Assembly (NCBI GenBank): GCA_000310025.1
Contig: FN649731.1
Span: 399,213 to 463,212 of the forward strand
Reading direction: 5' to 3'
DNA length: 64,000 nucleotides
Source of the DNA: Ectocarpus siliculosus
Taxonomy: Eukaryota > Sar > Phaeophyceae > Ectocarpales > Ectocarpaceae
Part shown: positions 12,731 to 24,530 of the stretch, one piece after another
Position numbering within the stretch: the stretch's first letter is position 1
Layout of the letters: each line of letters begins with the position of its first letter
Notes under the pieces: generated by a model
The model's database searches: none
Told to the model about the DNA's origin: nothing
The model's input: only the letters and a program-made list of their open reading frames with translations
Position numbers and translations under genes: made by a program

Positions 12731-14692
12731 CGCTTCCCCGCAAACAAGGCCACACTAGTTGCTGCTGAAACAACAGCAGGTATTGTGCAGCGAGACAGAC
12801 AGGGAGATGCGCTGAGCGCGCAGCAGCAGTTGATCAATCACACTCAAATTGCCACCACGGCATAGGAAGGAGGTTAAAGGGGTTTCACCCTGTCAGTGAT
12901 TCCGGCAATGTTCACTCAGCAAGTGAGAATGTATGATTCGTTGACTCAATCGCTGAGGCTCTGCTCTGCAGAGTTCGTCGCATTGCATCCATCATCCTCA
13001 CAGTCCCGCGAGCTCAGAGTGGAACCCACCTCTCGGGCTCTCACAGACGCCTGATGATCGCAGAAACCAGGAAACAATGCACCCCAGGTACGGCTGTTGT
13101 TGACTGTATACACCGTGCCGAGAGAGAACAAGTCTGGCGCTGTGAGGCGGGCGTGCTTGGCGTGTGTAAGAGCAGGTTCGAGAAAAATGCGGGGCAATGG
13201 GACAAAGGGAGATTCATTGGGAGATTTCGGAGATTCGGGGGGGGTACCTGGAAAGGAACGGCGTCGGAGACGGGACACGAGACACATCGTCAGCAGCGCG
13301 AAGGGACGTCTCTGATGTCGCTCGCTGTGCAGAAAAGCCGAATCGACGGCGCAGCGGATGGGGAACTCTTTCGCTAAAAGCAATGGGGCTCAGTCGGCTG
13401 GGAAGGAGGAAGAACGGGTGGAGCGGCAGGGCTCTGCTGCTCTCGGGCCTTTTTCGTTTGACGAATTTTCTCTCCTCGAGGAACTGTTCTTGTGAGTGCA
13501 GTCGTCTACAGCAGCAGCAGTCGACCATAGCAGCAGTACTGCTACTGCAGCAGGAGCTGTCCAGCTTTTCAATTGTTCGAGTGCGGCTTCGTGCGCACTT
13601 CTCTACGACCGCCCAACCTACTCGTGGGCTGCATAATTTTGCAAGCGATTCCTATGTGAACATACTGCTGTAGTGTAGTAGATTGTCTCCCAAGTGTCCA
13701 ACGTACACCGCGATCAAGTGCTGACTACATGGCGCCGTAGCAGTTTGAGTATTAGAGCGCAGCAGTAGTGTTGTGTGTTGTGACTCCGCCGCGCAAAACG
13801 CCTTGTGGTTGAAGCTAGAAGAGGTTAGCGAGGCTGGCGCTTCCTGTGTCGGGGCGCTCTTCACTCACGTGTTGCAATGCACTTGCTCATAACTTGTACA
13901 TATGGGTGAAGTGAAACGGCTTGGGTGATGGCCACACTCGCAGCAGCATTGAACAATCGTAGGCGGTGTTCTGAGAAATTTGTCCTGCGAGATGGAGTAC
14001 GCTGTGTGCCGCAGCACCCAGACAGCTGTAGCCAGCTCCTATCGTTGGTGCTCCCAACGCAATGAATACGCCAAAGACCATCGCTCTTCGTAGCTGCTGC
14101 TTGGCAGTGGCCTTGTGTAGAGTATTTACTGAATAGAGTAGCCCGTGGGGCAGGGCCGGCGCTCAGTCGTCGGTAGGTGGTGTCACTCACAGTCCCGTCC
14201 TAGCGGTAAGCGGTGTCACTCGTACATGACTAAAACCTCCTTTGTTTTTACAATTGATAATACGGCTGCAGCACAACCATGGATTTTCAATGCTCCGGAG
14301 TAGCGGTGGAAGGACCGACGTGCACATTTGTGCCCGAGCTTGGGTGCAATAAGGTTGGTTTTCCTCCTATTGTACCCACCGCCCACTCCACGCATGAACA
14401 GACGCCCCTTGTTCCGCCGCTAGGCCGTTTTGGTTTAGTGGACACCGGCAAGAAAAAAACAAAAGAAACGTACATACTCTTGGCGTTTCATCGACGTTGC
14501 GATCGTTGTTTGTCACTGCTTCTCACTACCTTTCCCTGCACTGCACACGCACCATACACAGCAACAATTCGAGCAACAGACACGATCATCAGCGTACCGC
14601 CCACAGCTTATTTTCTCCCGCTATCGCACCCCCCGAGAAAAACAGACACAAACCTTTGTAAAACGCGTGCTTTTTTGCGTCCGTACGAGCAG
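12731..14692. other. Divergent intergenic region; first exon of the TLDc gene may lie here
   Basis: The WLM gene starts leftward at 12730, and the first TLDc exon I recognise begins at 14693 with a phase that needs an upstream exon ending in phase 2. I found no convincing start exon. ATGs at 13384 and 14279 open short frames, but neither meets a donor in the right phase. The region should contain both promoters. Confidence 0.4.
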
Positions 14693-17600
14693 GAGCCTTG
14701 CCGATGCCGAAGGGAAGCACATCGACCCACAAAAGTTTCGGGAACACTTCGCGCTCGAAGGCGCGGACTGGTTCTCTGACCGACTGCTGGCCGTGTTTCT
14801 GGAGGAAGGAAAGGTCCGATCAGGCTCGGATGCGGGCAAGCTCGATCTAGAGGGGTTTCGAGAAGGAGGTACGCCGCGGCAGAGAGAGTGGGCCGGCCGG
14901 GGGGGCGGGGGGGAGGTACACCTTTGCTGCTTGCCTTCGTCGCTTGACCATTGACCACGCACTGCTGTCGAGAGACGGAGGGGTAAGGCAGAGATGTTCG
15001 CGTACTAGAGAGTGGTGCGAGGAAGAGGAGGAGGATGGGGGAGGGAACGCTGTCGGGATATAGGTTTTCGAATCGGGCATGCTCTCTCGAACGAGGCATC
15101 GGTGGACGCCTCCATCTCACCCATGACATTGTTGTTGGGCTTGCGGTAACGGGCAATGTTTTTGTGGGGTAGTTGGTCGGAGAAGGCTGAAACCCCCGGC
15201 CCCGTCCCCGTGTCTTGGAATGATGGCTTCTACTCCACAGTGTGTTCTGCGCTGAATCGCCACCGATGCGTTTTTTGTTTTCGTGCTACGCTCTGTCTAT
15301 CGTCACGTCAACCACACCCGCGGCAACCACGCCTCTGAACAACAATCGGCGACAACATGAACAACAACGTTCACTATAATCACCAACAACACCGCAATCA
15401 CCAACAACACCAACGACTGTTACGGTGACGACGACTCCTCCAGTGGCACTAACTGGGAGGAGCAGCCGGTCGGGGATGGTGCAGGCGCTGTACAACATCT
15501 GTAATCCTACCGGAGCGTCTTCCTTGGATCAACAGCAGGTGAGCGTCTCCGAAGGATTAACACACGCCAAGAATTCATGCTTTTGTTTGTCGATTGTGTT
15601 TCACGTCCTCGATCTCTTTCTCAATGTTTATGGTCGAAAGGGGACATACGGGTACGGCACGACCAAACGCTTTCTGTTAGTCTCCAAGTCGGTCGAACTG
15701 GAAACCACACCGGTAGCGCTAGCAGCAGAAACAACAAGAGTCACGTGAAGAACACGTTCCGTTCCCCGCCCCCCTGCACACTGCCCGACCAAAGCAGGAC
15801 GTCAATGCTCCCCACCCCGCGCGCTCAGGTCAATGGCCTAACGGCTACGACATGCATGTACATGAGTTCACCCCCCCTCCCCCTCCCTGCGCTCAACGCG
15901 GTGTCTTGCAACCAAAACAATTGACCAGCTCGCCCGGTTGTTCGAGGCGGCGCATTGCTGCTGCACGGCGGCTTGGCGACGCTCACCCACCACCACAGAC
16001 GACACCGCCACCGGTACCGCTAGCACCAGCACGAGCATTCCGGAAGTAGCCAGCGGTTCTTCCTCAGAGAACAGCCAGTTTCGGTCCGACAAGCTCGCCG
16101 AGAGCGTTGCAAATCACCTCGGCTCGGCAAGAATGGGAGTTTCGCGGATTGGACCGGGCGGGGGGGGTGATGGGGAGGGAGGCGTATCCCCTCAGGGGCT
16201 AAAGGCGTGGGTGTCGGAAAGGGCCCCCCTCTTGCACCACTGCCTGAGCACGTTTATACACACGAGGTGCTTTCTTTACGGGGACGCCAGGAGCCTGGGG
16301 GTAGAAGGTGAGGGAACACAGCATTATTGCAGCGACGGAAGAAATCGGAACGATTACACCCATGAACTACCGGCAACGCTGCCCCAAGCCTGATCCAAAC
16401 CACTTCCGCCCAAACTCCACACCCCGAGATCGCTGCAACGCCTGCACACCTCCGACTTGGCCTGCCCCTAACCCCGGAACTTACCGCCCGAACTCTACCC
16501 CAACCTCGGAACCTGGCCCTGCACACCCTGCGTACACGCGAAGCCCTGCCTTCGTGCGCGGCCAGCCTCCCGCCGTCGCTGGCCGTCTTCTCGCCTCCCC
16601 GGCCGCAGCAGCCGTCCTTCCTGCTGGACAGCCACCGGGCGGAAATCTTCGGGCTGGCGCTGTCGACCAAGGCCCTGCAGGGGCCCTGGATGAGGATCTA
16701 CAACAGCGAGGAGGACGGGTTGTCTTTTAACAGGTGGGTAACGACATTGTGTTCGCTGCGAGGTGATGGAAGGGTGATATTGTGGAAACTGCGTTTTGTT
16801 TGTTTCGCGGGCGGTGGCTGGTGGTTGCAACCACGTCTGGGAGGGTCTGCGAAGTTTTAGAACGAACTGGTAGGCTTTTGCCGGGTTGCATTCTTGATGT
16901 GTAGTAGGTGGGGGGGGGGGGGGACTCCTGGGGCCATAGATGCGCCCCACGCTTTGCCAGGTTCGCCTGCGCGCGTCCCAAAGGTAACCCAGACTAAGGT
17001 TTTAGCTCGTCGCCTGTAAGGGCACTTGTGCCCTGACGGTACATATCTGTTGCAGCGCCGGACATGTGCTGCTAAGCGCGGTTAGAGTGGCTACGCTATA
17101 CCGCCAGAAGCTCCCCGGTCTTTTCCACTTTATCGCCTGCCTCCATCGCGCGGCCTCCGCAGGGTAGCTTTTAAGCTTGTCGGGTACGGGGGTCCCACGG
17201 TGATCTTGATCCGCGAGAGAGAGTCCGGCGCCGTCTGGGGCGGCTGCGCCGACTCCCCCTGGAAGGAGAGCAACTCCTTCTACGGCGGAGAGGCGTCCTT
17301 TTTGTTTAGGTTGGCCCCGGACTTTAAGATCATCCCGCACAAAATGGCCAGGCGAGTGCAGCGGTGTTTGTTGCTGAAGTTGTTGTCCGCGATGGTGTTG
17401 TTGTTGTTGTTGCCCTTGATAGTATTGTTGTCGTTTTGGCGGGTTGTTTTTTGTTGCCGCTGTCTACAGCCAACGGCCCGGCTTGTGTTGGTTCGTTTGT
17501 TCGGCTCTTGTCTCGATGTAGGTGCTTGTTTGGTCAGCCCGCTCGTTATCCACGCTTCTCTGTGTGCACGCATCGTTTGAGGCGTCCCTTGCCCAAACCC

Positions 17601-19253
17601 TTCCCACTGAGCACGCCGTGGTCACGGTGTCACACTTCCGTATTTGATGTACCCCCCCCCCCCCAACACCACCACCACGGAAACCGACAGCAACCACAAC
17701 TTCCAGTACCTGAACCTCAAGGGCTTCAGCCTGCCGCACGGTTTCGGGATGGGCGGTTCGACGGAGGCATTCCGATTCTTCATCCCGGAGGCCCTGGACG
17801 ACAAGTGCGTCGGGAGAAGCGCCTGCCTGACCTTTGAGCAGGGGGAGCTGTGCCCCGAACAGTCGCGACGCTTCGAGGTGGACATCTTGGAGGTGCGAGA
17901 GAGAAAACCTGCCATGCTGGGTATCACCGCCTGGTCGTTGATGTCCTTCTGGGACTCTCGTCCGGCGTTCTTCCTCGCCGTTGTTCGGTGATTCCGCGCC
18001 TTTTTTTTTTTTTGTCGTTTTGGATCATGGGCTGTTGGTTGCATGAATGGAGCCGTGTCCCGACCGGCTTAATCGGTTTTTGAAGGCACTGTAGACGTCA
18101 TGGAGGGATTCGCACGCGTCCGCATCGCACGTGGTTGCCATTGTTGTTTTTCGTGGGTGTTTTGCTCACGCTAACTTTCAGCCCTACCCAAGCAGCTCTA
18201 GTTGGAATTATGTGATGCTCTTTGGGATCGGTATTTTGATGTGACGCTAGAGATCCTTTGCGACATTCAGTTCAACCTCCTTCCTCTTCCTGTCCAGACG
18301 TGCTTTCTTCTGTTTTCCCACATAGGAATATGATTTTTTTCAACATGTGTACATGTCGCGTTCGTACTCTTCTCATCTTGTCGCGTTTGGTCGTTCCCGA
18401 TGGCAGGTGTGGGGTGTGGGCGGCGAGGAGGCGTTGGGGGAAGCGCTGGAGGCGAGGGATAAGCAGAGGGAGTACACTGCTGCACAGATCCACAAAGCTA
18501 GACAGGTGGGCGGCCAACGGCGAGAAGTGGATGATGGTGCTGCTGTCGGTCGTTGCCACTGTTGTGGTGGTTGTCGGTATTGTGGATGTTGCTGTGGTGA
18601 TTGTGTGCCATCTGGCAATATGCCGACGGCGACTGGTCGGCCTTTTGACTGTGGTGCTGCCAATGCCGCTGTCGCTACCGACCTTTGCGGCACACCCTTG
18701 TAGCCCAAGGTTTCACACCCGTTTTCTTACCTAAGAGGCATCACAAAGTGTCGATTTCTTTGTCAGCCGTACATCGGTATTATCCTAGTCCCCTCAAAAG
18801 AATTGCACCGCTTCGATAGCTTTGGGTCTGAACAAACTCTGCGGCCAAAGGCCCGCAACACGTACCATTGCACTGCTACGTACCGTGCTCAACTTCTGCA
18901 TATCGCACCAAAAAGAAAGCGAGGCTACCGCGGGATCGGGCTTCGTGCAAACTAGGGTCGGCGCTACTGCTGTTACACTGCAATAAGCCCCTTCCGTGCT
19001 CCCCGCTAGACCCACGCAAAAAGTGGCGTGTGAACCAGGCGGTGTACACCTGCTCGTCTAGCGTCATTTTGAGCCATGCACCCTATCTTACGCTACGATG
19101 TTTTCGATTCTCTCTCTTCCTTGTGCTTTACAGGTGGACAAGTCCAAGTTCGCGACGAACGCCTTCGACAAGGAGTTCCTGCTGGGCAAGACGTTCGGCG
19201 GTAACGGGGGGCACCACAACCCTAACAAAGATCGGCGCAAGGGAGAGCGCTGA
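14693..19253 (+). CDS. TLDc-domain protein, MEAK7-like (5' exon missing from model)
   Basis: Exons 14693-14868, 15444-15538, 15929-16307, 16544-16733, 17163-17351, 17691-17892, 18407-18505, 19134-19253 encode at least 482 aa. The first two exons join to an EF-hand-like region (LDLEGFREG/VALTGRSSRS, then MVQALYNICNPTGASSLDQQ). The TLDc domain runs from about 16620 to 17892: PWMRIYNSEEDGLSFNR, VGYGGPTVILIRE, SFLFRLAPDFKIIPHK, NHNFQYLNLKG, HGFGMGG, and EVWGVGGEEALGEAL across the last junctions. The HNFQYLN plus GMGG plus EVWGVG series matches MEAK7/TLDC1 better than OXR1 or NCOA7. Animal MEAK7 acts at lysosomes in mTOR signalling; that role is only inferred here. The 16307/16544 junction is the least certain. 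The intron after 17351 uses a GC donor. The stop is TGA at 19251-19253. Confidence 0.85.
16909..16923 (+). repeat. Poly-G tract inside a TLDc intron
   Basis: A run of about 14 G in the intron between 16733 and 17163. Homopolymer length is likely to be unreliable in the assembly. Confidence 0.8.
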
Positions 19254-19470
19254 AACTCCCACCCGAGCGCCGCACGCTTTCTCTCTACGCCTTTCCCCGT
19301 GGGCTTGTGCGTGTCAGAGCTTTTGCTTGTGGTCTGTCTTTCGGATAACCGCCATTTTTGGAGTTGTGCGTCCTTCGGAGTCCCATACGAGTTGTTTTGC
19401 GATGGTTCGGCTCTCGTTCGTTCCATGCGTAACGATGTGGCACGTACTTTCATTTTCCAGTGCAGTGGTG

Positions 19471-19650
19471 GCCATGATATATCGCGCGCGGTGTAGTGAC
19501 AGAAAAAAATCGCCTCGTTATATCGGGACCCGCGCTTTGGAGGACGGTCCCCGAATAGAAGTTTCATTGTAGGCTAGGTTGTTGTGCCAAATAATTTTAC
19601 CACGATATGTTGGGAACCGCGCTATTCGGGACCGCGATATATCGGGGCCA
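19471..19650. repeat. Short element with imperfect terminal inverted repeats (MITE-like)
   Basis: The left end GGCCATGATATATCGCG and the reverse complement of the right end, GGCCCCGATATATCGCG, differ at two bases and lie about 160 bp apart. Related TATATCGGGACC and TTCGGGACC motifs recur inside. It sits just past the TLDc stop, possibly in its 3' untranslated region. No target duplication is evident. Confidence 0.4.
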
Positions 19651-20048
19651 CCTACAATACTGTAGGCGGATGATTGTTTTTTGTTTTTGCGTTCTTGCAA
19701 AGCTTGATTGAGTAGGTGTCCCCGTCAACAGCTTTGGGTGTGTATCGTGTCAAGATTGTCGTGTGTTTCGTCGAGAGTGTGGCGTTCCGCCAAGAGCACG
19801 TCAGTGTGTACACAGTATCAAAGGTAAGGTAGTCTGTTGTTGGAAAGCAAAAGACCGTGGCAGTTCGTACAGACGCGGAGAACACGAAGACTGCTTCCCA
19901 CACGAGCATCGAATGTTGGTGTCGCTCAGAGCACCTTTGCTTTGCGGCCCTGTCCAAAGCGAACCTTGGGCAGGGCATCTCTAGCGTTGATTCTATTTAT
20001 TTAGTGTTTCTGCTCGAAAGGGTTCTTGCGAAGTGGTTGATCGTTGGC

Positions 20049-20438
20049 ATGTCGCACCCCGGCCGTATCAACGAGACGGCCGCACAAGCTTCAAAGTCTA
20101 GCGCCGGACAAAGACGCGATGCACTGGACGTTGCACGTCTATTGGAATCGCCAACGACTGGTCCGAGCACCCTCCTTGAATCTTGTTTCAATTTCGCTTG
20201 CATCGGCTTCACGGACCCATATTTTCACATCACAACCGTCCGTTCTGCCGCGGTATCCGGAGCATGCTCTGAGTGTTCGTGTCTCGCCCAGTTGTCCTTC
20301 GATCTCAAGATATCCATGCGGTATGTTGCTCTGCCATTTTTCGATCCCTTCCCGTACGAAACCGATCCAGCGTTCATAGAGCGAATCTTTAAAGCTTGTA
20401 CCCTTCTAAATGAGGACATGGTCCTGGCAAAACCTTAA
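20049..20438 (+). CDS. Unassigned ORF between the TLDc gene and ATG5
   Basis: ATG-initiated frame of 129 aa inside a longer open frame from 19857. It begins MSHPGRINETAAQ and ends DMVLAKP. I see no domain, membrane segment or signal peptide, and codon bias is weaker than in the neighbouring exons. It points toward the 3' end of ATG5 and could be untranslated sequence of either neighbour. Confidence 0.2.
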   Translation: MSHPGRINETAAQASKSSAGQRRDALDVARLLESPTTGPSTLLESCFNFACIGFTDPYFHITTVRSAAVSGACSECSCLAQLSFDLKISMRYVALPFFDPFPYETDPAFIERIFKACTLLNEDMVLAKP

Positions 20439-20559
20439 CTCAACTCGAAGCCGAGTGGAGATATCGTCAACAAACGTCACAGATATCAAAACGCCACAAA
20501 ACATCAAGACCGAAACTGAAAGCAAAACATATTTGGTTCCCCAACCCTGGTAACTTCCG

Positions 20560-23500
20560 TCATCCTTGTTTTCGAACTACAATGTACAAGAAGTGGTCGG
20601 GATGCCGCAGTGCGCCCCACAGCTGCGTGATCGGAGCATCCAGCGGAACCTCCACCCCCTGAACCAACACCACCGGTAGACTCATCGCTCCTGCATCGTC
20701 ACTACTCACAGCGAGCATCCCGGCTTGTTGTCCTCCAATTACTCGAGTATCGGTCTCCAGCCTCTCCTCGACCCCTGATCTTTCCGCCGCGTTTCCCTGG
20801 GTATCCACAGTATTTACAGTTCCCTCCTCAGCGGAGTCTCTCCGTCCGAAGTCTCCTTTCCCCGGCTGCGCTGCCGCAATCCCTGCCTGTTGCTGCTGCT
20901 GCTGCGATAAGGGCACCTCCTCCGCGCCCTCTTCAGCATCCCACGGAACGCCTGGACAGAACCAGCGCAGGCAATCCCGCAGAGTGAAGGGCGTGCCTGC
21001 ACTCATCGAATACGGTCCAGAATTGGTTGAGGGGGGGTCGTGCTGTAATAGATTAGTGCTGCGAGCGTTCCGTTGATATCATCCCGCCTTCAACGTCTAT
21101 CACAGAAAGATGCACGACTCCGATCTCCGCCAAAAGTCTTCGACCAGCTGAGAAGAGGGGTGTGTGGAAGAACGAAGATAGGCGCCGTGTCTAAAGCTGA
21201 AACTGGCGATCCAGTCTTGGTGTGACTGTAGGGAAGACGTATACTTCCATGCCCATAACGACTACCGGCTAACGAAACCATCTCTCGGCATCACCACGGA
21301 TCATCGTAGCTCTTGCTGTGGGTGGCGGAAAGTAAACACTGATCCAAACTTACCACACATACAGCAGCACCACCTGTACCAGCACCAACCAAGTGCCCCA
21401 CCCGACGGCTGGTGGTCTTACCGTCTGGTCGCTGCGCGGGAATAGGAAGCTGAGACGGCGGAGCCCCTCCAGTCAGTAGCCGAACCGGAACCAAGCGGAC
21501 GGTTCCCCTGTCCCCGCCCAATAAAGCGTCCATCTCGTGAAACACCTTCGTGTCGTCTTGTTATGTTGTGATCGACGCAGAGACGAAAGCGAGAAAAAAA
21601 AGAATTGACGATGACGCTAGCCGTAAGAGAACACGAAAGAGGTATGAACGGGAGGTGCACCATTCTAGCCGAAAAATATAAATAGCGGTGGTGAAACGTA
21701 GGCTATGTGTGCATGTGTTCTTCGCCTGGCGAGGTGATAGCAACAGGACGGGTGATTCACGAACGAAAATCTACGTAGACTCCACGAGCAGAGCTGTCGT
21801 TCACGAGGTTTCTCGCGAAAAAGGGGATAGGGTTCCAAGATCCAGTGCTCTCAATACGATTAGAGGGGAGACTGGCAGTAGCAGATACCGGTTACCACTG
21901 CCATCGAAGCTTCTTTGACCCGACCACTCCTCTTCCAGAGGTACCACAAAACAGCGTCGGTAGTAGCGTACCCATTCGGCCTCAAGCCAATCAATTGCCA
22001 GCCTTGCTCGGAGGGCATGCAGCCGTATTACCCGGCTACAGCACAACACCGCGTTAGCTCTTGGCTGCACGCCGGCTTAGGGTTGCATGTGGCCGGACAT
22101 GCGTCCTTACATCCTTGCCGTTCGAAACCGACCAGGATGGCAGTGGGCGTTTGCCGCGTCCAATCAGCTAGACGCCCACTCACTGCTTTTTATCGCCTGC
22201 CACAAGCGGTTCTGGTTCTCCTTCGCGAGAGTCATCCCCGCCCTGGAAGAGCCGGATTGCAGGAACAGGGCCTGCTTCAACGCGTTCGTGTAGTGCCTGC
22301 GGATGTCCGCCTCCTTCTCTAGGGGAAACACCTGCCGAGACGACAATCAACCGGTCGAACAACAAACAACAATCCCGGTGGAGGGAGAAGCAAGAACTGC
22401 TATCGCCGCCAAGATCAGCATTTCCCCCCCACCGACAGAACGCGTTAACCGTCGCAAAACCAACCACAAAAAAACAACTAACAAACGACCACAACGACTG
22501 ACGTGCCCTCCGAAACGTTTCCCAAAACTCAACGAAATGATGACGTCATGGAGCCCCCCGCGAGATATACCAGTCACAGCACCCGCAAAGACTCTCGCAA
22601 ACGGGCCAAAGTTCAGCCGCTCTCGTCTTTCCACAACGGGTGGGGCAACCCAGCACCAGCGGGAAGTCCACCACAACAATAACACAGGAAATAATAAAAG
22701 AAGGGGGTTCGCATGTCGTACCTGTCGCCGGGGGCACCCTTGGAAGTGCACAGTAATCCTCCACGGCAGCAGCCCCAGACGCCCGGGACCCGACCATGGT
22801 ACTTCTTCACCATGCTTTGCGCCCCCGCCTTCCTCTTGCCCAACGCCCGCGATCAGGTCGAACAACACTCCTGTAGGGACATGCCTGCAAGTAGAAGGCG
22901 AAATATGTAAGGGGGGCGGAGGCGCGTGGTATGTGTACTCCAGGCCGCACTCTGACGACGCCTTACGGAAAGTACTGCTGCCATGAAAGCGCGACTGAAA
23001 TGGGATGCAGGGGGAAGCAAGCCGAAGGTATGTTGAGAGATACCGTCGCACTATAGGACCGATCTAGGTGCCTCCAAGGTTGCTGTAATGTACGCCATCA
23101 CAACGGTGGTCCATATCTTCCGTCGCAGCTTCACACTCTCCGCACGCAACGCCCACCCCTCTTCTCCCTTATCAAGACAGCCGTGTCTACATTTCGAGAA
23201 CCTTTGACACTTCTCAACGGACCCCTCTCACCACCTCAACGGCTCTCCGGATCGCGTCTCTTCGAGCCACAGGGTGCGCTGGGCGTCGGGAGCAACTTCG
23301 CCGAAGTGGTGCGAGATGGCCTCGGCCACGCACGGGAGGAAGCCCATGCGCGGCAGCAGCAGCTTCAACAGCAGAGCACACGAAGTGGGAGCAGTAGAGG
23401 TCCCTTATTAGTGCCGGTGTTTTCCGCGGGCACACACTGAATTTCCAGGTCATTCTCAACACTTTGAACAATGCCGGTCCCGGAATAGTGCCGGTGGATT

Positions 23501-24197
23501 TTCTGGGCACATACTTCACCGGCACTAAACAGGGACCTCTACCGGTGTACTTTGAGAACGCGGCGCGCTCAGAAAAGCTTTGCTGTTGTGGGAGAAAATT
23601 GACATAACAACAACACTATTGGTGGACCGGCAGCGCGATAATCGCCTCTCTCCCATAGGAGGAGGGCAACTACACACCGTATCGCTGCCGTGTATGATAT
23701 ATGTGTGCACAATACAATTGCTGTGCCGGACGTGTACGTACCTGTACCTGTACCTGTGCTGCTACAACAAGTGTAGACTAAAGTCTAGACTATTTTGTCT
23801 CTAAATAGTTTACAGCAGTACAGCCGTCTCTAAGCCGTACCGCAATCCATTGGTAGCTCTCTCTCTCTCGGTCCAAGTTAGCCTTGTGAAGAGTCAAAGT
23901 CGACGGTGTGGCGGCCATGTCATAGTCCCCCCCCTGCCATCACGGGCACATCTAGCGCAGAGCACACCTGCTTTCTCACTTTGACTCTCAACCATGATCA
24001 AGATGTCAGTGGGAGAATACCGCCTGTGGCACTTGGTACTCTGCTTAGTACGTGTACTGTAAATAGGTTTTCACAGAACTCACGTAGAGTGGAAGCGGCC
24101 TTTGAAGAGAAGTAACCTCCGAGCTATCCATAGATAGCTCGGTGGGAATCATCCCACCCCAAGCTTCCTGCCTCACATCCTGCAGTAGAGCATCCAT
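20560..24197 (-). CDS. ATG5: Autophagy protein ATG5
   Basis: Six exons read leftward: 24084-24197, 23232-23362, 22722-22884, 22184-22331, 21422-21556, 20560-20996, all in phase, 375 aa. ATG5 signatures appear in family order: EAWGGMIPTELSM (first strand), PLPLY/LLLPRMGFLPCVAEAI, LRW/HVPTGVLFDLI, LPWRITVHFQG, YTNALKQALFL, RLVPVRLL (start of the second ubiquitin-like fold), FTLRDCLRWFCPG, and GVEVPLDAPITQLWGALRHP near the C-terminus. In other eukaryotes ATG12 is joined to a lysine in the NALKQA position (here Lys155), and the conjugate with ATG16 promotes ATG8 lipidation at the forming autophagosome. An insertion in the C-terminal fold includes six glutamines and an acidic, Ser-poor linker. The MITE in the first intron is described separately. 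ATG at 24195-24197. Confidence 0.93.
23394..23542. mobile_element. 149-bp MITE in the first ATG5 intron
   Basis: The first 26 bases (from GTAGAGGTCCC to TTAGTGCCGGTG) match the reverse complement of the last 26 with two mismatches. The interior has no coding frame and repeats GTGCCGGTG motifs. The element is a non-autonomous DNA transposon by structure. Flanks do not show an obvious target-site duplication, so the superfamily is open. Confidence 0.75.
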
Positions 24198-24415
24198 CAC
24201 ACTGCCTGCAGTGCACGGCGAGCCAAAAGGGACCGCCTACGCCTATATATTAATAAACTATATAGGATTTAGAGTGGGTGCCGGGAAGTGTAATTCCGCC
24301 GCTCCTTTTCTGAGGAGTTATGGAATCTGTGAGGCCTTGGATTTTGAGCCAAAAGCAGGGGATGGAGGCCCAATGTCCCTGTAACGGCCGTTTTATTTTC
24401 GCGACCCAAACCAGA

Positions 24416-24530
24416 AGCAGCAGCAGCGGCTACAGCAGCAGTGCAGCAGCTAGTAGCAGCAACAGTGTAGCGCAGCAGTGTATCAGCAGCAGTGCAGCAG
24501 GAGTACAGCAGCGGAGGAGCAGTCCCTGCT
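24416..24530 (+). repeat. CAG-rich interrupted trinucleotide repeat
   Basis: About 115 bp of CAGCAG, CAGCAGTG and TAGCAGCAACAG units lie just upstream of the ATG5 start. No frame through it is supported as coding. Confidence 0.75.

Noticed and set aside
13384-13673. MGLSRLGRR... frame as first exon of the TLDc gene
   Set aside because: Its only good donor (TT/GTGAGT near 13491) is phase 1, but the next exon needs phase 2; no supporting homology.
22303-22986. 227-aa plus-strand frame
   Set aside because: Antisense to the ATG5 exon at 22722-22884 and to introns; no domain.
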